DNA from: an uncultured Collinsella sp.
GTDB lineage: Bacteria > Actinomycetota > Coriobacteriia > Coriobacteriales > Coriobacteriaceae
Assembly (NCBI GenBank): GCA_902492545.1
Contig: CABULX010000031.1
Coordinates: 1-19,827 of the forward strand
Reading direction: 5' to 3'
DNA length: 19,827 bases
Each line of letters begins with the position of its first letter. Position 1 is the stretch's first letter. The translations under genes were made by a program, and so were the position numbers. The notes beneath the pieces are model-generated. The model had not been told where the DNA came from, did not search any database, and saw nothing but the letters and a program-made list of their open reading frames with translations. Shown here piece after piece: positions 13,899 to 19,827 of this stretch.

Positions 13899-16127
13899 TT
13901 AGAAGTTGGCGTCGTTGAACTGGGTGCTCTCGAGTCCGTCGAGTTGCTGTTCGGGCGTATCGGCGACGCTCTCGAGCAACTCGGTGGGATCGACGTTCAT
14001 GTCCTTACCGGCTTCGTTGCCGTTGACCAAGTCGTCCGAGAAGATGTCGACTTCCATTTCCTCGGCCTCTTCGATCTGAACCTCGAGCGGCACCTGGGTG
14101 CGCACGAGCTTAACGGCCGGGCGCATGCGGGCAAACAGCGGCACGTACTCGATGATGATGGCCGAGTTCTCAAGACCGTACCAGCGTGCCGGGCTTCCGC
14201 AGGCGCGGCGGACGGCGTACTTGATGGCCATCACGCGGTGGTCATTGCGGTTGATGTCCGTTTCGGGGGCAAGCATCTTGCGCAGCATACAAAAGCGGAA
14301 GTCACCCACGTTGCCGCGTGTCTCGTAGATGGAGTAGGTGTGATGTTGCGGCGGCAGCTCGCCCGATGCCATCAAGTCGCCGACGATCTGACGCAGATAA
14401 GCGTTGACGCGCTGGTTGACTTTAAAGCCCAGGTCCAGGCGAACGCGGAAGAGGAAGTCCGTGCCAAAGGTCTCGACGGAATACTCGTGCGTATAGGGTT
14501 CGTCGGTAACGTGCACGTTAATGAACCAATATGCCTTGGCGCGCTTGGGATGCTTATCCAGGATGGAATAGAGCACGTCGCGGTCGAGCGTGAGCGGGTC
14601 GGGGCTGTTGGTGAGAAATACCAGATTGTCGGCGAGCACGGGATAGGTCTCGTCGTTGCGCAGGCGGTTGAGCTGATCGATGTACTTGGAGACGGGCAAC
14701 AGAATCGTCTGCGTGCGCTCGATGGCGGTGCCACGGCGCCACACGTACATAAGGCCAAACAGCAGTGCGGCCAGGAAGATCATCACATAGCCGCCGTCAA
14801 AGAACATGGTGAGGCACGAGGCAAAGAAGCACAGCTCAATGGCACCGAAGAGCAGGGCGAAGACGCAGGCGCCCAGCTTGTGCTTGAGAATGCCAGCGAT
14901 ATAGCTCGTCAAAAGCGTCGTGGTCATGAGCATGGTCACGGTAATGGCGAGGCCGTAGGCGCTCTCCATGCGCTCGGAGTTTTGGAACAGCAGCACGATG
15001 AAGATGCAGCCGACCCACATGATGTTGTTGACGAGCGGAATATAGAGCTGACCCTTGGTGTCGCTGGGGTAGTGGATGCGCAGATGCGGCATAAGGTTGA
15101 GACGCGTTGCCTCGGATACCAGCGAGAAGGAGCCGGTGATGAGCGCCTGCGAGGCAATGATGGCTGCCACGGCCGAAAGCACGATGGCAAAGGGGCGCAG
15201 GGGCTCGGGAAGCATCATATAGAACGGGTTGACGATATCCATCGCGAGCATCTGGGGATTGGAATTGTTGGCGAGCAGCCATGCTCCCTGACCCAGATAG
15301 TTGAGGATAAGCGCCGCCTTAACAAACGGCCAGGATGCATAGATGTTGGCCTTGCCCACATGACCCATGTCCGAGTAGAGCGCCTCGGCGCCGGTCGTCG
15401 ACAGGAAGACAAAGCCGAGCACCATGATGCCCGAATGGTTGATGGGCGAGAACAGGAACATGATGCCGCGGATGGGGTTGAGCGCGCGTAGGATGGACAG
15501 GTTGCCGATCATGTTGAACAGGCCGGCTCCCGCCAGGAACAGGAACCATAGCGTCATAAGCGGGCCGAACAGCTTGCCGATTGACGAGGTGCCGGCGCGC
15601 TGCATGGCAAACAGACCGCAGATAATGATGATGGTGATGATGATCACATTGGTCTGGCCGTCGCCCAGCAGCGCATGGCCCCATTCGATGGTGCGCAGAC
15701 CCTCGATGGCTGTGGTGACCGTGACGGCGGGGGTGAGGATGCCGTCGGCAAGCAGTGCCGCACCGCCGATCATGGCGGGCAGAATCAGCCATGGTGCCAC
15801 CTTGCGCACGAGGCTGAACAGGGCGAAGATGCCGCCTTCGTTGTGGTTGTCGGCCTTCATGGCGATTACCACGTACTTGACCGTGGTCACGAGCGTCATG
15901 GTCCAGATGACGAGCGAAAGCGCGCCCAGGATCATGTCCTTGCTGACGGTACCGATGCCGCCGTTGTTGGCGACGATTGATTTCATGGTGTACATGGGGC
16001 TCGTGCCGATGTCACCATAGACGACGCCGAGCGTTACGAGCAGCATGCCAGCGGAGAGGGGGATGGCTCCGTGCCCGCCTTGCCCGTGCTGGTCTTGGAG
16101 GTTTGCCTCCAGTTTATTGTGTGCCAC
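13899..16127 (-). CDS. kup: Low-affinity potassium transporter Kup (KUP/HAK/KT family)
   Basis: 742 residues from GTG 16127. It is a potassium-proton symporter of the cytoplasmic membrane. The family signature GVVYGDIGTSPMYT (about residues 34-47) opens the first membrane segment. GALSLVIWTMTLVTTVKYV, NEGGIFAL, GDGILTPA-type ADGILTPAVTV and GTGAEALYSDMGHVG-type STTGAEALYSDMGHVG follow, and about 12 membrane segments precede a cytoplasmic C-terminal region. GTG 16127 is preferred over ATG 16145 because AAGGGAG lies 5 nt before the GTG while no Shine-Dalgarno precedes the ATG. It is longer than E. coli Kup (about 620). The last ~60 residues form an acidic, Glu/Asp-rich tail (VQIEEAEEMEVDIFSDD...) not needed for transport. 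No c-di-AMP riboswitch is seen upstream. Confidence 0.92.
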   Translation of the reverse strand: MAHNKLEANLQDQHGQGGHGAIPLSAGMLLVTLGVVYGDIGTSPMYTMKSIVANNGGIGTVSKDMILGALSLVIWTMTLVTTVKYVVIAMKADNHNEGGIFALFSLVRKVAPWLILPAMIGGAALLADGILTPAVTVTTAIEGLRTIEWGHALLGDGQTNVIIITIIIICGLFAMQRAGTSSIGKLFGPLMTLWFLFLAGAGLFNMIGNLSILRALNPIRGIMFLFSPINHSGIMVLGFVFLSTTGAEALYSDMGHVGKANIYASWPFVKAALILNYLGQGAWLLANNSNPQMLAMDIVNPFYMMLPEPLRPFAIVLSAVAAIIASQALITGSFSLVSEATRLNLMPHLRIHYPSDTKGQLYIPLVNNIMWVGCIFIVLLFQNSERMESAYGLAITVTMLMTTTLLTSYIAGILKHKLGACVFALLFGAIELCFFASCLTMFFDGGYVMIFLAALLFGLMYVWRRGTAIERTQTILLPVSKYIDQLNRLRNDETYPVLADNLVFLTNSPDPLTLDRDVLYSILDKHPKRAKAYWFINVHVTDEPYTHEYSVETFGTDFLFRVRLDLGFKVNQRVNAYLRQIVGDLMASGELPPQHHTYSIYETRGNVGDFRFCMLRKMLAPETDINRNDHRVMAIKYAVRRACGSPARWYGLENSAIIIEYVPLFARMRPAVKLVRTQVPLEVQIEEAEEMEVDIFSDDLVNGNEAGKDMNVDPTELLESVADTPEQQLDGLESTQFNDANF

Positions 16128-16226
16128 GAGGACTCCCTTAGACATCCGGTTATCTGTCTAGGACAAAAAACTTTATGCCGTCTTTATACATACAAGAGCA
16201 GTTTGGCACATCGGGTTATTTTAGAC

Positions 16227-16250
16227 AATAATCCTCAGCTGGGGATTATT
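16227..16250. repeat. 24-bp palindromic hairpin between kup and the EamA transporter gene
   Basis: AATAATCC (16227-16234) pairs with GGATTATT (16243-16250), and the centre CAGCTG is itself palindromic. Only one T/G pair interrupts the symmetry. It sits downstream of the EamA stop (16285) and about 100 bp upstream of the kup start, so it may be a weak terminator for the first or an operator for the second. Confidence 0.5.
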
Positions 16251-16284
16251 TATCTACGCAGGTAGTATTTCAAAGCAGGGGCTT

Positions 16285-17196
16285 TTAAGCACGTACTGTC
16301 TGGGCGATGCCAGCCTTGGCGTTTGCGCGTTTGCCGGCGAGTTCGCAAAAAATCGCGCCGCCGATGATAAGCGCGACGCCCATCAGGCGGACCGGTGTTA
16401 TGGCTTCGCCCAAAAGGACGGCCGAGAACACGACGGCCGAAAGCGGCTCGAGGTAGCCGACGACCGCGACGGTCTGGACGGGCAGCTTGGCGACGGCACT
16501 AAAGTAGAGCAGGCAACCGATGCCGGTGTTGACGACGCCGAGCATGACGACGGCGCGCCAATCAATACTGGCGGCGACGCCGGCGGACAGGAATGAGGGA
16601 GCGCCCTGCGTGATGAGCGTGAGGACCAGCGCGGTCACAAAGGCGGCGCTCACCTGGAGCGTGGAGTTCTCGAGGCCTTCGATGTGTGGCGCACCCTTGC
16701 TAGCGATGACCATCAGCGCATAGCAAAATGCCGAGGCGATACCGCAGGCGATACCCGCAATGGGCATATTGCCGCCTAGACCTTGTGCTGCAATGAGAAA
16801 AGCACCGCAAGCAACGGCGATAAAGCCGGCGATTTTGCCGCCGGTCAGCTTTTCGCCAAAGATGAGCGGGGAGAGCGCCATGACAATGATGGGGCCGCAG
16901 TAGTACAGCAGCGAGGATACGCCGACGCCGATCGTCTGATAGGCGCGGAACAGGAAAATCCAGCTGGCGCCCAGTGCGGCTCCCGAGAGAAGGAGTGCTG
17001 CGGCTTCGCGGGGACGAGATGGTGCCTGCAACTTATGGCTTTGGGTGATGGCGAGGATGGTGACAAGCGAGAGCGCGCCCAAAAACGTGCGTAGTAGCAC
17101 GATATCGGAGCTCGGCAGCGCGATGGCAGCGGCGATGATGCCGTTGGAGCCAAACAATAGCAATGCTGCTAAGTACGTAAACAGTCCGTTGTCCAT
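16285..17196 (-). CDS. EamA/DMT-family membrane transporter
   Basis: 303 residues with about ten hydrophobic segments in two EamA halves (roughly 5-135 and 148-285), the usual size and layout of drug/metabolite transporters. Landmarks are FGSNGIIA and LLRTFLGALSLV in the first half, YQTIGVGVSSLLYYCGPIIVMALSPLIFGEKLTG at the half boundary, and YLEPLSAVVFSAVLLGEAITPVR in the second, where the last is the typical EamA end motif. The start has AGAGGGG about 9 nt upstream. It is divergent from a LysR-type gene with a T-N11-A operator between them, so it is probably the target of that regulator. The substrate (an amino acid, metabolite or drug) cannot be inferred. Confidence 0.88.
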   Translation of the reverse strand: MDNGLFTYLAALLLFGSNGIIAAAIALPSSDIVLLRTFLGALSLVTILAITQSHKLQAPSRPREAAALLLSGAALGASWIFLFRAYQTIGVGVSSLLYYCGPIIVMALSPLIFGEKLTGGKIAGFIAVACGAFLIAAQGLGGNMPIAGIACGIASAFCYALMVIASKGAPHIEGLENSTLQVSAAFVTALVLTLITQGAPSFLSAGVAASIDWRAVVMLGVVNTGIGCLLYFSAVAKLPVQTVAVVGYLEPLSAVVFSAVLLGEAITPVRLMGVALIIGGAIFCELAGKRANAKAGIAQTVRA

Positions 17197-17225
17197 GCGT
17201 TTCCGTCCCCTCTATATTCGAGCAT

Positions 17226-17269
17226 GTTCACTATGGGTGAACTGGCAATAGAAGAAAAGCGAATATAAT
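17226..17269. promoter_or_regulatory. LysR-type operator in the divergent promoter region
   Basis: GTTCAC (17226-17231) and GTGAAC (17237-17242) form a perfect 6-bp dyad around 5 bp. It contains TTCAC-N5-GTGAA, which fits the T-N11-A LysR box (T17228, A17240). A perfect -10 TATAAT (17264-17269) faces the LysR gene, and on the minus strand TATAGA (17211-17216) faces the transporter gene. The box lies at about the -35 position of both promoters. Confidence 0.7.
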
Positions 17270-17314
17270 GCATGGCAAACATGATAAAAACGCATGTAAA
17301 GGTTGAGGGGTGCC

Positions 17315-18172
17315 GTGGAAACGAATATTCAAAAGATGCAGGTGCTGCTGGAGACGGTGCGCGCCGGAAGCTTTACGCGTGCTGCCGAGCGCCTGAGCTA
17401 TTCGCAATCGGGCGTGAGCCGTATGGTGGCCGATCTTGAGGCCGACTGGGGCTTTAAGGTGCTCGACCGCAGTCGCGAGGGCGTGGCTCTTTCTGCCGAT
17501 GGGCGGCAAGTTATGCCTGCGGTTGAGGCGTTATGCGAGGAATTCGTTCGCTTGCAGCGACGGGTGGATGAGATGCGCGGGCTCATGCGTGGCAAGATCT
17601 GCATCGGTACGTTTTCGAGCGTGGCGACCCACGTGCTGCCGCCGGTGATTGCGCGCTTTCGCGCCGATCATCCGGATGTCGATTACGAGCTGCTGATGGG
17701 TGATTACTCCGAGATTGAGCAATGGGTGGCGGAAGGCCGCTGCGACCTGGGTTTTATCCCGCGTGAGCCACGCGGTGCTGGCATGGCGTCGCGGCCGTTG
17801 GCGCAAGACGAGCTGATGGCCGTGGTGCCGGCAGATTCTTTGCTTGCCACGGCGGAGGTCGTCTCTCTTGCCGATTTAGCCAACGAGCAGTTTATTCTGC
17901 TAGAACGCGGCACCGATGATGAGATTACGCCGCTGTTCCGTCGGGCGGGACTGACGGTGTGCTCCAAGCTGTCGACCTGGGATGACTATGCGATTATGGC
18001 CATGGTCGAGGACGGCCTGGGCGTGAGCATTCTTCCCGCGCTCATCTTGCGCCGCTGTCAGTTCGATGTTGCCGTGCGTTCGCTCGAGGGACATCCCCAT
18101 CGGCAGATCAATGCGATATATCGCACGGCTGACGTTTCGCTTGCCGCCGCTCGATTCCTTGAATACCTCTAA
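17315..18172 (+). CDS. LysR-family transcriptional regulator
   Basis: 285 residues, a normal LysR length. The N-terminal winged helix-turn-helix reads TNIQKMQVLLETVRAGSFTR and AAERLSYSQSGVSRMVADLE, with S-Y-S-Q-S-G-V-S as recognition helix. From about residue 90 follows the periplasmic-binding-protein-like effector domain, beginning GKICIGTFSSVATHVLPPVI, as is usual. It includes CDLGFIPREP and EDGLGVSILPALIL. GTG 17315 is chosen because GAGGGG (17305-17310) precedes it and METNIQKMQVL aligns with family N-termini. The TTG at 17303 gives four extra residues with no support. It is divergent from the EamA transporter gene and probably controls it and itself. The effector is unknown. Confidence 0.9.
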   Translation: METNIQKMQVLLETVRAGSFTRAAERLSYSQSGVSRMVADLEADWGFKVLDRSREGVALSADGRQVMPAVEALCEEFVRLQRRVDEMRGLMRGKICIGTFSSVATHVLPPVIARFRADHPDVDYELLMGDYSEIEQWVAEGRCDLGFIPREPRGAGMASRPLAQDELMAVVPADSLLATAEVVSLADLANEQFILLERGTDDEITPLFRRAGLTVCSKLSTWDDYAIMAMVEDGLGVSILPALILRRCQFDVAVRSLEGHPHRQINAIYRTADVSLAAARFLEYL

Positions 18173-18231
18173 ACGCGTACACGCCATTGTCCGCTTTGGG
18201 CAAATCTCGGAGTCCGGTACATTTTCTTATG

Positions 18232-18316
18232 AAATTGAACTTTCGAATGAGGTGCCGCGCTATACTGCTTGCTAAATTGAACCTTGGTTCAATTCGTGTT
18301 CTATAAATTGAACTTT
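18232..18316 (+). promoter_or_regulatory. Promoter with three direct repeats and a dyad of an ATTGAAC operator
   Basis: AAATTGAACTTT occurs at 18232-18243 and 18305-18316, and AAATTGAACCTT at 18274-18285. The middle copy is also the left half of a perfect dyad, AATTGAACC (18275-18283) with GGTTCAATT (18286-18294), 2 bp apart. TATACT (18261-18266) is a probable -10, with copy 1 at the -35 position. The sites lie directly before the gene with an N-terminal helix-turn-helix, which suggests autoregulation. Confidence 0.7.
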
Positions 18317-18334
18317 GCCAGCAAGGAGGTTCTA

Positions 18335-19827
18335 GTGGCCCAAGAGACGTTTAGCGATCGCCTGCGACAGGCTATGTCCGATCGCGACGTTCGCCAGTCG
18401 GACGTGATCCGCGCATCGGAGATGCTCGGCAAAAAACTCGGCAAGAGTCAGATGAGCCAATATGTGAGCGGCAAGACGATCCCGCGGCGCGATGTGGCTG
18501 AGCTGCTCGCCCGTATTATGGAGGTCGATGTTACCTGGCTGCTTGCCGGCGACGCCGATCAAGGCGAGGCATCATCACCCCGCAACGATTCCAAGCCCGA
18601 ACCCCATCCCTCAGCTCAAATTGCAAGGAGCACCACCATGCGTACTTTTTCTAAATCCACCAAGCTCGATAACGTCCTGTATGACGTGCGCGGCCCCGTC
18701 GTCGACGAGGCCGCCCGTATGGAGGACGAGGGCGAGCGCATCCTCAAGCTCAATATCGGCAACCCGGCGCCCTTCGGTTTCCGCACGCCCGATGAGGTCA
18801 TCAAGGACATGCGCCAGCAGCTGCCCGACTGCGAAGGCTATTCCAACTCGCGTGGCCTGTTCTCCGCGCGCAAGGCGATCATGCAGTATTCGCAGATCAA
18901 AGGCCTGCCCAACGTTCAGATGGAGCATATCTACACGGGCAACGGCGTGTCCGAGCTCATTCAGCTTTCGATGAACGCGCTGCTCGACAATGGCGACGAG
19001 ATTCTGATCCCCAGCCCCGACTATCCGCTCTGGACGGCGTGCGCAACCCTTGCTGGCGGTCATCCCGTACATTATCTGTGTGATGAGCAGGCGGATTGGT
19101 ATCCCGACCTGGAGGATATGGAGTCCAAGATTACGAGCGCGACCAAAGCCCTCGTCATCATCAACCCCAACAACCCCACGGGTTCTGTCTATCCGCGCGA
19201 GGTGCTCGAGGGCATCGTCGAGATTGCACGCAGGCATCAGCTGATGATCTTTGCCGATGAGATCTACGATCGCCTGTGCATGGACGGCTACGAGCACGTC
19301 TCGATTGCCTCGCTCGCCCCCGATCTGCCCTGTGTCACCTTTAGCGGCCTTTCCAAGTCGCACATGATCGCGGGCTATCGTATTGGCTGGATGGTGCTTT
19401 CGGGCAACCAGCGCTGCATGAGCGACTTCATCATGGGCATCAACATGCTCTCCAACATGCGCCTGTGCTCCAACGTGCCGGCTCAGTCGATCGTTCAGAC
19501 GGCACTCGGTGGCCATCAGTCCGTTAACGACTACATCCGTCCCGGCGGCCGTGTCTACGAGCAGCGCAACTTTGTGTATGAGGCACTCAGCAAGATTGAC
19601 GGCATCTCGGTGGTTAAGCCGCGTGCGGCGTTCTACATCTTCCCCAAGATGGATGTGAAGAAGTTCAACATCACCGATGACGAGCAATTCGCCCTTGACC
19701 TGCTGCACGAGAAGAAGATCCTGATTACGCGCGGCGGCGGCTTCAACTGGGCTGAGCCCGACCACTTCCGCATCGTGTACCTGCCGCGCATGGAAGTACT
19801 CAAAGAGTCCCTCGAAGACCTCGCCGA
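18335..19827 (+). CDS. Bifunctional helix-turn-helix / class I aminotransferase fusion protein (3' end outside window)
   Basis: Open from GTG 18335 to the window edge, 497 codons plus two bases, no stop seen. AAGGAGGT (18323-18330) precedes the GTG. Residues 1-75 are a Cro/C1-like helix-turn-helix domain (SDRLRQAMSDRDVRQSDVIR, then SQMSQYVSGKTIPRRDVAEL), followed by a Pro/Ser linker to about 100. From residue 102 comes a complete fold-type I aminotransferase: TGNGVSELI, SPDYPLW, INPNNPTG (277-283), FADEIYD with PLP-binding Asp308, GLSKSHMIAGYRIGW with the Schiff-base Lys341, and substrate-carboxylate Arg479 in HFRIVYLPR. It resembles alanine/glutamate-pyruvate aminotransferases (AlaA type). 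The same fusion is known in some actinobacteria as a bifunctional HTH/aminotransferase. A second Shine-Dalgarno and ATG at the junction may also make the enzyme alone. Confidence 0.88.
   Translation, partial: MAQETFSDRLRQAMSDRDVRQSDVIRASEMLGKKLGKSQMSQYVSGKTIPRRDVAELLARIMEVDVTWLLAGDADQGEASSPRNDSKPEPHPSAQIARSTTMRTFSKSTKLDNVLYDVRGPVVDEAARMEDEGERILKLNIGNPAPFGFRTPDEVIKDMRQQLPDCEGYSNSRGLFSARKAIMQYSQIKGLPNVQMEHIYTGNGVSELIQLSMNALLDNGDEILIPSPDYPLWTACATLAGGHPVHYLCDEQADWYPDLEDMESKITSATKALVIINPNNPTGSVYPREVLEGIVEIARRHQLMIFADEIYDRLCMDGYEHVSIASLAPDLPCVTFSGLSKSHMIAGYRIGWMVLSGNQRCMSDFIMGINMLSNMRLCSNVPAQSIVQTALGGHQSVNDYIRPGGRVYEQRNFVYEALSKIDGISVVKPRAAFYIFPKMDVKKFNITDDEQFALDLLHEKKILITRGGGFNWAEPDHFRIVYLPRMEVLKESLEDLA
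18625..18640 (+). promoter_or_regulatory. Internal ribosome binding site and ATG at the HTH/aminotransferase junction
   Basis: AAGGAG at 18625-18630 lies 7 nt before ATG 18638-18640, in frame with the fusion. That ATG starts MRTFSKSTKLDN, the usual N-terminus of free AlaA-type enzymes. The spacing is good enough for real initiation, so a separate aminotransferase may be made from the same mRNA. Confidence 0.55.

Noticed and set aside
13875..15491. 538-codon open frame on the plus strand opposite kup
   Set aside because: It is a shadow of the Kup coding frame, full of Asp/Glu/His/Val from reverse-complement codons, with no family signature.
16128..16284. c-di-AMP (ydaO-type) riboswitch before kup
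   Set aside because: The leader is too short and AT-rich and shows only one simple palindrome, none of the expected conserved structure.
18611..19765. 384-codon minus-strand frame opposite the aminotransferase
   Set aside because: It is antisense to a gene with every catalytic residue visible, with no independent support.

Overview
The window looks like chromosomal DNA of a high-GC Gram-positive gut actinobacterium, most likely Collinsella or a close relative in the Coriobacteriia. That is an inference from several points together: GC-rich coding with strong AGGAGG-type ribosome binding sites, GTG starts, surface proteins with an LAATG sorting signal, a bile-salt-hydrolase-type enzyme, and a helix-turn-helix/aminotransferase fusion gene. 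No database search was possible. I see no tRNA, rRNA, CRISPR array, transposase or phage gene.

Layout. 1-33 is probably the tail of an upstream gene. 182-1201 is a LuxR-type regulator whose ribosome binding site lies in a perfect 10-bp hairpin. It converges on 1345-2868, the first of three related secreted beta-helix surface proteins. Divergent from that are a MetE-like methyltransferase (3123-4256) and a UraA-type uracil permease (4379-5713). A strong bidirectional terminator separates the permease from an alpha/beta hydrolase (5775-6440, minus).

6648-10476 (minus) holds two tandem copies of the surface-protein gene. The copy nearer the left (6648-8432) is broken by a TAA exactly at the end of its signal peptide. 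The copy at 8704-10476 is intact. Between them lies a remnant of the last 14 codons and terminator of the neighbouring AzgA-type purine permease (10684-11994, minus), which shows how the tandem duplication arose. All three surface-protein genes share an upstream element with fixed spacing to a -10-like sequence, so they are probably co-regulated.

The right half contains a peptide-deformylase-like gene with an altered HEXXH motif (12188-12607), a 109-bp inverted-repeat element that includes its stop codon, a choloylglycine hydrolase (12852-13817), a Kup potassium transporter (13899-16127, minus), a divergent EamA transporter/LysR pair around a T-N11-A operator, and a fusion of an N-terminal helix-turn-helix domain to a class I aminotransferase (18335 to the window end). 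The fusion gene has repeated operator-like sites in its promoter and a second ribosome binding site and ATG at the domain junction.

The most distinctive parts are the LAATG surface-protein family (shared promoter, duplication scar and nonsense copy), the HTH-aminotransferase locus, and the large inverted repeat after the deformylase-like gene.
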